DNA of 64,000 nt from SIG701 sp045544955 (GCA_045544955.1 JAZPZY010000004.1:62001-126000), one strand, 5' to 3'; shown: positions 42,290-52,566, counted from the stretch's first letter. The notes: generated by a model from the sequence alone, not told the origin. A program made the numbers and translations.

Positions 42290-43162
42290 ATGGAACAGAT
42301 TTTATCAACGCTCCTGAATGGACTCAGCCTTGGCGGCATCTACGCCATGATCGCCCTGGGCTACACCATGGTGTACGGCATCGCCAAAATGCTGAACTTT
42401 GCCCACGGTGACATCATCATGGTGGGCGGATACGTGATCTACGTATTCATGGCACTGAAAAATCCGATTCTTGCCGTCGCCATGGCAACGGTTTTCTGCG
42501 TGCTTTTAGGCATCACCGTGGAAAAAATCGCTTACAAGCCCCTTCGCGGTGCGTCTCCGCTGGCGGTTCTGATCACGGCCATCGGCGTAAGTTACTTTCT
42601 GCAGAGTCTGGCACAGATCATTTTCGGCTCTGCCAACAAAATGGTAACCGTGTACGATTTCGGCTCTGTCGACGTTCTCGGTGTGCCCGTACAGGGCTCC
42701 TCCCTGGTCACGCTGGCCGTTACCGTGGTGGTTATGATCGCACTGACACTGTTCGTAAAATATACCCGGCTGGGCCGTGCCATGATCGCCGTTTCCGAGG
42801 ATAAAGGAGCGGCACAGCTCATGGGCATTAACGTAAACGGCATTATTACCGTTACCTTTGCCATTGGCTCGGCGCTGGCGGCACTGGCAGGTCTTTTCTA
42901 TCTTCTGAAAGCCCCCAGCATCTCAAGCACCTTGGGTGCCATGCCCGGTATCAAGGCGTTTACCGCCGCCGTTATCGGCGGTATCGGCTCCATCCCCGGT
43001 GCCATGCTGGGCGGTATTCTGCTCGGAATCGTGGAAAGCATCTCCTACAAGATCACCGTTATCGCCCCGTACACCGACGCCATTGAGTTCTCTATTCTCA
43101 TTATTATCCTGCTCGTACGGCCTACCGGCTTCCTCGGCAAGAAACGGAGGGAAAAGGTATGA
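42290..43162 (+). CDS. livH: branched-chain amino acid-type ABC permease LivH
   Basis: A 290-aa polytopic permease with the LivH start LNGLSLGGIYAMIALGYTMV and the motif GIAKMLNFAHGDIIMVGGYV, plus GLFYLLKAPSISSTLGAMPG and GAMLGGILLGIVESI. About eight hydrophobic segments are visible. It overlaps livM by 4 nt. Confidence 0.94.
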   Translation: MEQILSTLLNGLSLGGIYAMIALGYTMVYGIAKMLNFAHGDIIMVGGYVIYVFMALKNPILAVAMATVFCVLLGITVEKIAYKPLRGASPLAVLITAIGVSYFLQSLAQIIFGSANKMVTVYDFGSVDVLGVPVQGSSLVTLAVTVVVMIALTLFVKYTRLGRAMIAVSEDKGAAQLMGINVNGIITVTFAIGSALAALAGLFYLLKAPSISSTLGAMPGIKAFTAAVIGGIGSIPGAMLGGILLGIVESISYKITVIAPYTDAIEFSILIIILLVRPTGFLGKKRREKV

Positions 43163-44304
43163 CGCAGTTTTTGAAAAAGCTCCGCTGGAATCACTATATC
43201 AACTACGTGGTGATCGGTCTGTTCACCGTGATCTTCGGCAGTATTGCCCTGGCCGGCGGACACTTCAACTCTTCCCTGCTCTTTTTGTTTGAAAAGATCG
43301 CCATCAGCATCATCCTGGCCGTCTCCCTCAGCCTGGTAGTCGGCTTTTTGGGCGAGCTTTCCCTCGGTCACGCCGGCTTTATGTGCGTGGGTGCCTATCT
43401 GGGCGGCAAAACCGCTGCCCTGCTGGAGCCCTCCCTTGGCAACGGCCCCGTAACCTTCATTATCGCCCTTATCGTGGGTGCCGCCGTCGCCGCCCTCTGC
43501 GGCGTGATCATCGGCATCCCGGCACTCCGCCTTCGCGGAGACTATCTTGCCATCGTCACCCTGGCATTCGGCGAGATCGTGAAATCCCTGTTCCAGAACA
43601 CCTCTGCCGATTCCTTCGGCGGTGCACTGGGCCTTGATACGCCCCGGTACAATAAGCAGTACCTCTTTATCTGGGCGTTTGCATTGGTGCTTCTGACGCT
43701 TTCGGTGATTCAGAATTTCCTCCGCTCCAAGCACGGGCGTGCCGTAACTGCCATCCGGGATAACGAGATCGCTGCCCGGGCAAGCGGCATCAACGTCACC
43801 AAATACAAGCTGCTGGCGTTTATCCTCTCCGCATCTTTCGCCGGCATCGCAGGCGTTCTTTACAGCTTCAGCAACTATACGGTGCAAAGTGCGAAGTTCG
43901 GCTACAACTATTCCATTGAGATTCTGGTCATGGTAGTGCTGGGCGGCATGGGCAGCATCAACGGCTCCATTGTTACCGCGGCGCTTATCACCTTCCTCAA
44001 TACGAAGCTGGCCACCGTACTCACCGGCGATCTGGCCGTTCTGCAGAACTTCTTCTACGCCCTCATTCTGATCGTGATCGTTATTTACAATAACGCCCCG
44101 GCACTGAAGAGCTTCCGCGACCGGTACAACGTCCACACCCTGACGCAGAAGCTGGCCAAGCGGGCACACGATCCGGCCAGCATCACGGACGACAAGGCAA
44201 AATGGGACGTGGTACCCACCAAGATCGAAATGAACGAGGTTCTTTCCGTGGATCTCACGCCCCAGGACGTAAAAGAGAAAAACAACGGCAAAGGAGAGCA
44301 GTGA
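43159..44304 (+). CDS. livM: branched-chain amino acid-type ABC permease LivM
   Basis: A 381-aa permease with the LivM motif LSLGHAGFMCVGAYLGGKTA and RDNEIAARASGINVTKYKLL, GGMGSINGSIVTAALI. About nine membrane segments precede a cytosolic C-terminal tail of roughly 60 residues. It ends one base into the livG start. Confidence 0.94.
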   Translation: MTQFLKKLRWNHYINYVVIGLFTVIFGSIALAGGHFNSSLLFLFEKIAISIILAVSLSLVVGFLGELSLGHAGFMCVGAYLGGKTAALLEPSLGNGPVTFIIALIVGAAVAALCGVIIGIPALRLRGDYLAIVTLAFGEIVKSLFQNTSADSFGGALGLDTPRYNKQYLFIWAFALVLLTLSVIQNFLRSKHGRAVTAIRDNEIAARASGINVTKYKLLAFILSASFAGIAGVLYSFSNYTVQSAKFGYNYSIEILVMVVLGGMGSINGSIVTAALITFLNTKLATVLTGDLAVLQNFFYALILIVIVIYNNAPALKSFRDRYNVHTLTQKLAKRAHDPASITDDKAKWDVVPTKIEMNEVLSVDLTPQDVKEKNNGKGEQ

Positions 44305-45074
44305 TGGCAGAATATATTCTTGAAACGAAAAATCTCGGCATCTCCTTCGGCGGTCTGAAAGCGGCGCAGAACGTAAACATCCGCATCAAAAAGAACCAGA
44401 TCTACGGTCTGATCGGCCCCAACGGTGCCGGCAAGACCACCATCTTCAATCTGCTCACCGGCGTGTACAAGCCCACTACCGGCACCTTTCTTCTGGACGG
44501 CGAGGAGCTGAACGGCCTTTCCCAGGACAAGATCAACCACAAAGGCATCGCCCGCACCTTCCAGAACATCCGCCTGTTCAATAATATGACGGTAGTGCGG
44601 AACGTAATGGTAGGTCTGCACAATCAGCCTGCATACCGCTGCAGCGTGGCGGAGACGGTCTTCCGTCTGCCCCGCCACTTCAAGACGGAAAAGGATATGC
44701 GGGAAAAGGCAAAAGAGCTGCTCCGCATCTTTGATCTGGAGGAGGAGAGAAACAATCTCGCCTGCAATCTGCCCTACGGCAAGCAGCGTAAGCTGGAGAT
44801 CGCCCGTGCACTGGCCACCTCCCCGAAGCTTCTGCTTCTGGACGAGCCGGCGGCCGGCATGAATCCCCACGAAACGGAAGATCTTCTGAAGACCATCACC
44901 TTCATACGGGATCATTTCGACATGACCATTCTGCTGATCGAGCACGATATGAAATTCGTATCCGGTCTTTGCGACGCCGTTACCGTTCTGAATTTCGGCA
45001 CGGTACTGGCAGAAGGCGACACGAAAACGGCACTGAACGATCCCGAAGTCATCCGGGCGTATATCGGAGGGTAA
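44304..45074 (+). CDS. livG: branched-chain amino acid-type ABC ATPase LivG
   Basis: A 256-aa ATPase with Walker A GLIGPNGAGKTTIFNLLTG, the subgroup signature RTFQNIRLFNNMTV, LPYGKQRKLEIARAL as the ABC signature and Walker B LLLLDEPAAGMN. I place the start at the ATG overlapping the livM stop; the frame upstream is livM shadow. One base overlap suggests coupled translation. Confidence 0.95.
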   Translation: MAEYILETKNLGISFGGLKAAQNVNIRIKKNQIYGLIGPNGAGKTTIFNLLTGVYKPTTGTFLLDGEELNGLSQDKINHKGIARTFQNIRLFNNMTVVRNVMVGLHNQPAYRCSVAETVFRLPRHFKTEKDMREKAKELLRIFDLEEERNNLACNLPYGKQRKLEIARALATSPKLLLLDEPAAGMNPHETEDLLKTITFIRDHFDMTILLIEHDMKFVSGLCDAVTVLNFGTVLAEGDTKTALNDPEVIRAYIGG

Positions 45075-45077
45075 GCT

Positions 45078-45788
45078 ATGGCAATGCTGGAAGTAAAAAA
45101 TCTGGAAGTATACTACGGCGTGATCTGTGCTCTCAAGGGTATCAGCTTTGAAGTAAACGAGGGCGAGATCGTTACCCTGATCGGTGCCAACGGTGCCGGC
45201 AAGACCACCACCATGCAGAGTGTGGTGGGCCTGATCCCCAAAAGAAGCGGATCGGTCACTTTCGACGGACACGACGTCACCAAAACGCCTTGCCACAAGA
45301 TCGTGCATCTTGGCATGACCCAGGTGCCGGAAGGACGGCGGATATTTCAGGAGCTGACCGTTTACGAAAACCTTTTGATGGGTGCCTACTCCATCAAGGA
45401 TTCCTCCGGCTTCAAAACGGATCTGGACGCCATCTACACCCGCTTCCCCCGTCTGGCGGAGAGAAAAAACCAGATCGCCGGTACCCTTTCCGGCGGCGAG
45501 CAGCAGATGCTTGCCATGGGGCGCGCCATTATGAGCCACCCGAAGCTTCTGATGCTGGACGAGCCCTCCATGGGACTTTCTCCTCTGCTGGTGGATCAGG
45601 TGTTTGAGATAATAAAAGACATCAACAAGGACGGCACCACCATCCTTTTGGTGGAACAAAACGCAGGCAAGTCTCTCGCTATCTCCGACCGGGCATACGT
45701 TCTCGAAAACGGCAAAATCGTACTGACCGGCACAGGTGCGGAGCTTTCCGCCAGCGAAATGGTGAAAAAAGCATATCTGGGCGGCTGA
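45078..45788 (+). CDS. livF: branched-chain amino acid-type ABC ATPase LivF
   Basis: A 236-aa ATPase with Walker A GANGAGKTTTMQSVVG, MTQVPEGRRIFQELTVYENL typical of LivF, signature LSGGEQQMLAMGRA and Walker B LLMLDEPSMGLSPLL. It is the last gene of the operon; a terminator follows directly. Confidence 0.95.
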   Translation: MAMLEVKNLEVYYGVICALKGISFEVNEGEIVTLIGANGAGKTTTMQSVVGLIPKRSGSVTFDGHDVTKTPCHKIVHLGMTQVPEGRRIFQELTVYENLLMGAYSIKDSSGFKTDLDAIYTRFPRLAERKNQIAGTLSGGEQQMLAMGRAIMSHPKLLMLDEPSMGLSPLLVDQVFEIIKDINKDGTTILLVEQNAGKSLAISDRAYVLENGKIVLTGTGAELSASEMVKKAYLGG

Positions 45789-45799
45789 CAAGCCCCCGC

Positions 45800-45840
45800 A
45801 AAAAGACTGCGAAGCACAAACGTGCGGCAGTCTTTTTTTG
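45800..45840 (+). terminator. intrinsic terminator of the liv operon
   Basis: AAAAAGACTGC (45800-45810) pairs with 45827-45837 and ends in a T7 run. Confidence 0.85.
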
Positions 45841-45853
45841 TTGGAATTTCCCC

Positions 45854-45882
45854 TTGCAAACGGACAATGCCTGTGTTATAAT
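45854..45882 (+). promoter_or_regulatory. promoter of surface protein P2
   Basis: TTGCAA (45854-45859) and TATAAT (45877-45882) with a 17-nt spacer, about 115 nt upstream of P2. Confidence 0.75.
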
Positions 45883-45998
45883 GGTGACAATATGGTAAAT
45901 GCCGACAAAAAAGGAATCGTCCGCAGAAAGAATTTTCACCTTTCTGCCGAAATCCGCTGCCGGCAGTACCCAAATTTATTTTTTACGAGGAACTGTTT

Positions 45999-48935
45999 AT
46001 GAACAAGAGAATCCTGTCCCTTATTCTTGGCACGGTGATGCTGCTCAGTCTCGTGCCGCATTTCACCCTTCCCGCACAGGCTGAAGAAGAATCCGCCGAA
46101 AAAGTCATTCTGGACTACAACTGCGATTCACTGAAGGACAGCGTGGTCTCCCTACGCGGCAATAAGTACCCAAATTATTATATACTGGACGCCGAGAGCG
46201 GCAAAACGGAAAACGTAGAAGCCGGCACGATCTATATGGCGTGCGACGAAGAAGGCGGAGGCGATTCCTCCCTGGTGTTCAATCTGCCCCAGATGTCAAA
46301 GCAAACCTTTTCCATGAAACTGAACATGAAGGTGCACGATCTGATCACGCCGGCACACAGTGCCCTTCGCCGCGGATTCATCATCGATTTTCAGGTGCCG
46401 GGCAGCCGGAATATCCATATGGCCGTCAACTCCATGACGGAACCCAATGCAGACGGTAAAAACGCCACCGTCATCGTGCGGCACGGATGGGAAGATACAC
46501 TGATCCATACGGAATCCATTGCCATCCCCAGCGACGACACGTTCCACGAATGGGAGATGCTGTTCAACGGTACGGATGAGCTTCGTCTGCTGATCGACGG
46601 CAAGCTGCAGGCAGTCTTTCCGGAAATCAAGCTGAACGCCGTAACCTCCACCGGATTTCTCCGAATCGGCACCTCCAATCAGAATATTAAATCCGGTAAG
46701 AACGCCCTCACCATCGATCACATCACCCTGACGGAGGGCATCACGTTCAGCAATACGCAGATCCTGCTCTCGGCTGCCTCCCGGGAGAGCTCCGCCAAAG
46801 CACTGACCGTGAACACCATACTGAACGAAGTATCCGACAACACCGAAATCACCGTCAAGGTAATCAGTGAGGCGGACAGAAGCCGGTTCGTAACCAAAAC
46901 ATACACTCCCACGGACGTAAATTCCTCCGTTACCCTGAAGGATATTCCCTTTGACGGCGTGTGCGAGGTGGTGGTCTCCGCCACCGGTTCCCACAACTAC
47001 AGCTTTGATCTTTACCTCTATTCCGATTACGAGGTGATCGGCACAGGTGCCTCCCTCACCGCCGATCTGCCCAACAAGGCATACTACTTCGGCGATATGT
47101 ATAAAATTGATCTGCCTGAAAAGACCAAATGGAAGCTCACCTACACGAAGGATACAGCCGGTGCCTACGGATCCGTACTCACCTGTCAGAACATCGGCGA
47201 CGTGTATGAATTCAACGTACCGGTGAAGCTGAACGGCAAATTTGCCGTATACGTGGGCTATGTAGCGGGCACTACCCGCTTTGCCGTAAACGGAACGGAA
47301 GTATTCGTTTCCTATAAAAAGGATGGCGGTGAACACGCATACGAGCGTTTTGCCACCGCCGCCGACTTCAAGGATGAAGAGATCACCGTCTCTAACGTCA
47401 CCGGCAACACCGCCCGCATCACCTATGTGAAATTCGTCCCCCTTTCCGACGAAACCTACGAAATCTTCCTGGCAGAGGACGATTCCCAGAATCTGATGCT
47501 TGACAACGACGGGTACTCCATCTTCTGTAATTCCGGTGTCAGCAGCTCCCAGGCACTGTTTAGCCGGGCTTACGGCACCTATCCGGAGAAAATAAATTTG
47601 GGACAGCTGAACTGGTGCACGTTCTCCACCTCCATTCTGAACTATGACAGTGAAGTCTGGTGGAAATACGTGACCGATCGTCTGAAGGAGTTGAATATCC
47701 CTGAGGACAAATGGCCCGAAAACTTCCTCGATCACGTGGACAACGAAGGCGTTCATCTGGAATATGAGCATCTGATGCGCGATCTGGATAAGCGGGCATT
47801 CTCCAATATGCTCGCCATCAGCGAGGAAGGCTATCCGCACATTCTCCTTGCCGACTACGCCAAGGAAAACGGCTACGGAGACGTATACGTTTCCCTGCGT
47901 ATGTCCCACTACGACTCCAAAACCGGCGACTGGGCATTCCAGTGCGGTACGCTGTATTATCTCTATCCCGAATTTATCCGCGGCGGCGCGGTATACTCCA
48001 AAGAGCTCAGCTACACACACGAAACCTACCGCAATTACCTGCACGATCTCCTGCTCGAAATGGCATCCTATGAGAAAATTGCCGGCGTTACCATGGACTT
48101 CGCCCGTTATCCCTCAATCTTTGGCTCGGAACTTCTGGACGTGGAAGCGCGCACAAAGATTGTGGACGACTTTATCAAGAGCGTTTATGACGATCTGCCA
48201 GAAGGCAAGAAGCTGATCATCCGTATCCCGTATCCCACCGATGAAAAAGCGGAACCTTCCGGTCTGAATTACCGTCACTGGGTAGAAGGCGGCTACGTGG
48301 ACCGCGTGATTATCGGCGACACCGGCGGCGAATCCTTCTTTGATTTCTCCGAGCACGCCGAATATTTCAACCAACACGACAACGTTGAGTTTTATCTGGG
48401 TATCACGCAATCCATCAGCGGACACGACCTGACCAAAGAAGAAGAGGATCTTATAAAGCAGGGCGTGGAACTGAACAGAAACTTTGAGAGCACAGGCAAG
48501 CTCCAGTACATGCTGCGTGCTTACGAGGCATATTCCGCCGGTGTGGACGGATTCTTCGTCTTCAACGGTCTCGACACTGCCACCGTGGGCGGCATTGACC
48601 CGGCGTATGCCAATCTGAACAACAAAACGCTGATGGATAAATGGTACACCATGGAATACCCTGCCTACATACAGGCACACTCGGTTACGTTCGTAAAAGA
48701 CGCAGACGTCCCCGCTGAATACAAGCAGGCCAAGGCGGCAGAAACAACAAAGCCTGCCGTAACCACCACGGCTGCACCGGAAACCACCGCCGCACCGGAA
48801 ACTACGTCCGCTGAAACCACCGCCGCACCGGAAGCACCGGCGGCAACCCGCACTCCCTTTTACGTCGGCATCGGTGCGGCAGCGGTAATCATCGCCGCCG
48901 TGGTCGCCGTCCTTCTTATAAAAAAGAAAAATTGA
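45999..48935 (+). CDS. surface protein P2: lectin-like plus TIM-barrel hydrolase-like membrane-anchored protein
   Basis: A 978-aa exported protein: signal peptide to about residue 28; a concanavalin/LamG-like domain at about 35-248 (VILDYNCDSLKDS, LRLLIDGKLQAVF); a beta-sandwich at about 250-350; a second beta module at about 360-495 with LNGKFAVYVGYVAGTTRFAV; the barrel-like domain (500-880) with NLMLDNDGYSIFC, LKELNIPEDKWPENFLDHVD, GVTMDFARYPSIFGSE (Asp700) and ISGHDLTKEEED; a Thr/Ala/Pro linker; and a membrane helix ending KKKN. It probably sits on the cell surface and binds or cleaves a glycan. No terminator separates it from P3, so read-through is likely. Confidence 0.8.
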   Translation: MNKRILSLILGTVMLLSLVPHFTLPAQAEEESAEKVILDYNCDSLKDSVVSLRGNKYPNYYILDAESGKTENVEAGTIYMACDEEGGGDSSLVFNLPQMSKQTFSMKLNMKVHDLITPAHSALRRGFIIDFQVPGSRNIHMAVNSMTEPNADGKNATVIVRHGWEDTLIHTESIAIPSDDTFHEWEMLFNGTDELRLLIDGKLQAVFPEIKLNAVTSTGFLRIGTSNQNIKSGKNALTIDHITLTEGITFSNTQILLSAASRESSAKALTVNTILNEVSDNTEITVKVISEADRSRFVTKTYTPTDVNSSVTLKDIPFDGVCEVVVSATGSHNYSFDLYLYSDYEVIGTGASLTADLPNKAYYFGDMYKIDLPEKTKWKLTYTKDTAGAYGSVLTCQNIGDVYEFNVPVKLNGKFAVYVGYVAGTTRFAVNGTEVFVSYKKDGGEHAYERFATAADFKDEEITVSNVTGNTARITYVKFVPLSDETYEIFLAEDDSQNLMLDNDGYSIFCNSGVSSSQALFSRAYGTYPEKINLGQLNWCTFSTSILNYDSEVWWKYVTDRLKELNIPEDKWPENFLDHVDNEGVHLEYEHLMRDLDKRAFSNMLAISEEGYPHILLADYAKENGYGDVYVSLRMSHYDSKTGDWAFQCGTLYYLYPEFIRGGAVYSKELSYTHETYRNYLHDLLLEMASYEKIAGVTMDFARYPSIFGSELLDVEARTKIVDDFIKSVYDDLPEGKKLIIRIPYPTDEKAEPSGLNYRHWVEGGYVDRVIIGDTGGESFFDFSEHAEYFNQHDNVEFYLGITQSISGHDLTKEEEDLIKQGVELNRNFESTGKLQYMLRAYEAYSAGVDGFFVFNGLDTATVGGIDPAYANLNNKTLMDKWYTMEYPAYIQAHSVTFVKDADVPAEYKQAKAAETTKPAVTTTAAPETTAAPETTSAETTAAPEAPAATRTPFYVGIGAAAVIIAAVVAVLLIKKKN

Positions 48936-48968
48936 TAAAAAATCGCAATAAATCAGCGGAATTTCCCA

Positions 48969-48997
48969 TTTACATCCAACAAAATTTGTATTATAAT
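48969..48997 (+). promoter_or_regulatory. likely promoter of surface protein P3
   Basis: TTTACA (48969-48974) and TATAAT (48992-48997) with a 17-nt spacer in the P2-P3 gap. Confidence 0.6.
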
Positions 48998-49045
48998 AAA
49001 AGCAGGCCGTACAATCCTCAAAAAACACGAAAGGATTCTATTATC

Positions 49046-52000
49046 ATGAAACGCATTCTTTCTCTTTTTCTGACTGCGGTACTGCTGGTATCCTCGATGC
49101 CTCTTTTCTCCCTCCCGGCCAGGGCAGATGATACCGCCGCACAGGAAACCGTGCTTTTCGACAACAACTGCGACAAGCTAATGCAGCACGGCGATTCCGT
49201 TTCCGGCAACGCCTATCCTCACCAGTATTTTGCCGATTCCGTAAGAAAAGGCGTAGAAGAGGGCACCGTATATCTGGGCGGCACCGGCGAGACGCCCGGC
49301 TACGCCTCCTGGATCCTCCCCTTTGAAACCACGGAAAACTCCTTCTCGCTGGAGATCGACATGAACGTAAAATCCCTCATGGTCCCCGCACAGAACGACA
49401 TCTGGTCGGGCATCGTGGTGGAGGTCAACACGCCCAACGGCAGCACCGTCTATTTCTCCTTCCACGGTATTGAGGAAAACGATGCGGGCAACAACGTCCG
49501 GATGATGGTGATGAAAAATTCACGCAGCGAAGAGGGTGCGTACTCCCAGGATTTTATCCTGCCTGCTGACGGGAACTTCCACAAATGGACCATCATGTAC
49601 GACGGACAGAGCGAGGTACGCTTCTTCATCGATCAGAAGCTGATCGGTGCCTTTGCCGACGTATCCCTGTTCGCCACGAATACCGAACCCCGGGTGATGA
49701 TCAAGAACATCCATCTGGACCGCAAATCCGGCCTGAACGAAGCGATCATTGACAACGTGAAGATGACCGCAGGCATTTCCATGGAAAAGGTGGAGATCGC
49801 CTATGCCGGTGTGGCACGAAACGGAAGTGCCAAAGCACTGACGCTCAACACCCATCTTACGGATATTAAGGAAACGTCTGAAATCACCGTCACCGTTGCA
49901 TCCAAGGCAGATCCCGCAAAATCCGTCACCACCTCCTACCGGACCGACAAGGTGGATTCTTCCGTCGTGCTGAATGACATTCCCTTCAGCGGTATGACGG
50001 ATATCACCCTTTCCGTAAGCGGCGGTATGTTCCCCTACACCTTCCCCTACTATCTGTACGCTGATACCGTATCCGCCGCCCCCGGTGACAGCATTTCTGC
50101 AAAAACGCCGGATGTGGCGTATCAGTTCGATGCGTTTGATAAAATAACGCTGCCGGAAAACTCCCTCTGGAAGCTGCGGTATTTCCACTACCCGGACGGC
50201 GGTAATGGTACCCTCATCTCCATAACCGGGCAGGCAAACGCTCCCGCCGTCACCATACCGGTTACGGCAACGGGCAAGTTTGCCGTATACGTGGGATACG
50301 TACACGGCACTAAAGGTGTGTACGTCAACGACCGGGAGATCTCCCTTCTGGGGCTCACCGGTGCCAACGATACCGTCGCCGAGGTCTTCGCCTTTGCGGA
50401 CGATTTCTCCGGGGAGAGCATCACGGTACGCCCCGCCGATGCCTCGCAAGCCCGCATCGCCTACGTGAAGCTGGTATCCCTTTCCGATGAAAAATACGAA
50501 AAGTATCTGGCAGAGGACGATTCCCATCACCTGCTGACCGACAACGACGGCTACTCCATATTCTGCTCCAAGGGATACGATAATCCCACAAAGCTGATCG
50601 ATACCGTGATCGAAAGATACGCCAAGGGCATCGACCAGCGGCAGTTCAATTGGTGCGTGTTCGTCACCTCCTATCTGAATTACGACAGCCCGGTATGGTG
50701 GGAATACGTTACGAAGCGACTGAAAGAACTGAACGTACCCGAGGAAAAATGGCCCGAAAACTTCCTTGACAAAGTAGACAAAAACGGCAACAAGCTGAAC
50801 TATGACGAGCTGATGCTGGATATCGATAAAACCGCATTCTCTAACATCCTGGCAATCAACAGCTACGGCACGCCCCACGAATTTCTGTCCGACTACGTAA
50901 AGGAAAACGACTACGGTGAATTGTTCGTTTCCCTCCGTATGTCCGCCTATTATACGGGCATCTGGGAGCATATGAACAGTACCTTCTTCTATCTTCATCC
51001 GGAATGGAAGCGGGGCGGCTCCTATCAGTTCAGCTACATACACGAGGAATACCGCAATTACCTCCACGATCTCCTGATGGAGCTTGCCTCCTACAAAAAC
51101 GTAGACGGCATTACCATGGACTTCGGCCGCTATTACTACATCTTCGGCACGGAACTCACGGACGTGGGCGAACGCACGAAGATCATGAACGATTTCGTAA
51201 AATGGATCCACGACGATCTGCCCGAGGATAAGGTGCTCAACGTGCGTGTGCTCCATCCCACCGAGCAGAAGGCACTGGTCTGGGGACTGGACTACCAGCA
51301 CTGGGTAGAAAACGACTGGGTGGACCGAGTGATCATTTCCGATCAGTCTGCGGAGACCTTCTTCGACGTAACCCCGTATGCGGAATTCTTCAACCAGCAC
51401 GAGGACGTGCAATTCTACCTGGGCATCAACGCCACCATCTCCGGACACGATCTGACCAAGGAAGAAGAAAACATTCTGAAAGCCGGCGGCACCATCCGGA
51501 AAGGTGAGGTCGTCAGCCGGGAGCAGATCATGCTCCGTGCGTACGAAGCGTACATGGCAGGGGCAGACGGCATCTTCTTCTTCAACGGTCTGGGCACCGA
51601 TCCCGTTTACACCAATCTGAACAACAAAACGAAGATGGTACGATGGTACGAGTACGAATACCCGGCTTCTCTCGTTACCCTTGCCATCTCTACCCCCAGT
51701 GCCAATCCGGATGCGGTGGGTGCCAAAGCCACCGCCACGGTAGAGGCACGTCCCAAGGTACTGGCACTCCCCGTCAGTGATGCGGACTGGCAGGCCACAC
51801 CTACCATTGAAGCATCCGGCAAAACACAGAGTTACCAGTCACACGGCAAGACCGCCGAGGTTTCGTACGTCTACTACGATAAGACGGATACCCTGCAGCT
51901 GGACGTCAGATACAATCTGAACTCCTGGCTGTACGATCTGGTTTTGACCGATGCCGCCGGCAACCCGGTTCCGTTCCAGACGGACAGAAAGTACGGCGGA

Positions 52001-52435
52001 TACAACGAAGGTCAGACGCTGTGGGGCTTCACCTACGAGGCAAACGGCCATGCGGACGCCGTTTCGGTAATTAGCCTTACCGTGGAAAACGTCCCCGAAC
52101 TGCCGGATAAGTACGTGCTGTTCGCCAGCAACTGCGGCACTTCCACCCAATTCACCGCAAAAATCACCATCGAAATCCCTGAAGGGAAGCCTGGTGTGAC
52201 CGCCGCGGTAACTCCCGAGACTACCGCAGCTCCCGAAACTACGAACGCATCCGATACGACCGTTCCGGCACAAACCACGGCTGCCGATTCCGAGGCTGCC
52301 GCCGCACCCGAAACCACAGATGCACCCGCACCTGCCAAAGCCAACAACACGCCCGTGTACATCGGCATCGGTGCCGCAGCAGTAATTATCATCGCCGCAG
52401 CCGCTATCATTTTAGGCAAAAAGAAAAAATCATAA
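49046..52435 (+). CDS. surface protein P3: as P2 with an extra C-terminal beta domain
   Basis: A 1129-aa paralogue starting MKRILSLFLTAVLL; the frame upstream is not used, since AAGGATTC and the signal peptide mark this ATG. It has the lectin-like domain (GSTVYFSFHGIEEND, EVRFFIDQKLIGAF), the YVGYVHGTKGVYVN module, and the barrel with Asp692 in GITMDFGRYYYIFGTE and IISDQSAETFFDV. Between barrel and linker lies a unique 170-190-residue segment (about 870-1050, for example EVSYVYYDKTDTLQLDVRYN) that looks like an added beta domain, possibly a second binding module. A Thr/Ala linker and anchor helix (NNTPVYIGIGAAAVI, ending KKKKS) close it. Confidence 0.8.
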   Translation: MKRILSLFLTAVLLVSSMPLFSLPARADDTAAQETVLFDNNCDKLMQHGDSVSGNAYPHQYFADSVRKGVEEGTVYLGGTGETPGYASWILPFETTENSFSLEIDMNVKSLMVPAQNDIWSGIVVEVNTPNGSTVYFSFHGIEENDAGNNVRMMVMKNSRSEEGAYSQDFILPADGNFHKWTIMYDGQSEVRFFIDQKLIGAFADVSLFATNTEPRVMIKNIHLDRKSGLNEAIIDNVKMTAGISMEKVEIAYAGVARNGSAKALTLNTHLTDIKETSEITVTVASKADPAKSVTTSYRTDKVDSSVVLNDIPFSGMTDITLSVSGGMFPYTFPYYLYADTVSAAPGDSISAKTPDVAYQFDAFDKITLPENSLWKLRYFHYPDGGNGTLISITGQANAPAVTIPVTATGKFAVYVGYVHGTKGVYVNDREISLLGLTGANDTVAEVFAFADDFSGESITVRPADASQARIAYVKLVSLSDEKYEKYLAEDDSHHLLTDNDGYSIFCSKGYDNPTKLIDTVIERYAKGIDQRQFNWCVFVTSYLNYDSPVWWEYVTKRLKELNVPEEKWPENFLDKVDKNGNKLNYDELMLDIDKTAFSNILAINSYGTPHEFLSDYVKENDYGELFVSLRMSAYYTGIWEHMNSTFFYLHPEWKRGGSYQFSYIHEEYRNYLHDLLMELASYKNVDGITMDFGRYYYIFGTELTDVGERTKIMNDFVKWIHDDLPEDKVLNVRVLHPTEQKALVWGLDYQHWVENDWVDRVIISDQSAETFFDVTPYAEFFNQHEDVQFYLGINATISGHDLTKEEENILKAGGTIRKGEVVSREQIMLRAYEAYMAGADGIFFFNGLGTDPVYTNLNNKTKMVRWYEYEYPASLVTLAISTPSANPDAVGAKATATVEARPKVLALPVSDADWQATPTIEASGKTQSYQSHGKTAEVSYVYYDKTDTLQLDVRYNLNSWLYDLVLTDAAGNPVPFQTDRKYGGYNEGQTLWGFTYEANGHADAVSVISLTVENVPELPDKYVLFASNCGTSTQFTAKITIEIPEGKPGVTAAVTPETTAAPETTNASDTTVPAQTTAADSEAAAAPETTDAPAPAKANNTPVYIGIGAAAVIIIAAAAIILGKKKKS

Positions 52436-52440
52436 TCTCC

Positions 52441-52500
52441 AAACGGAGTTTCAGAAAGTCTGGTTTTCGAAAATATGCGAAAACCAGACTTCCGTTTTTC
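52441..52500 (+). terminator. terminator of P3
   Basis: A 14-bp stem (52456-52469 with 52478-52491) inside an outer AAACGGA/TCCGTTT pair, followed by a T run. Confidence 0.8.
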
Positions 52501-52566
52501 AACAAATTGCCGGATTTTTTCGCCGAGAGTTAACAGAATATACACAAAATGCCGTGCGGGATACTT

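Noticed and set aside
41034..42308. 424-codon antisense frame opposite the binding-protein gene
   Set aside because: Shadow of a highly codon-biased gene; no start signals.
49520..51448. 642-codon antisense frame opposite P3
   Set aside because: Shadow of the GC-biased third positions of P3; no conserved motifs.
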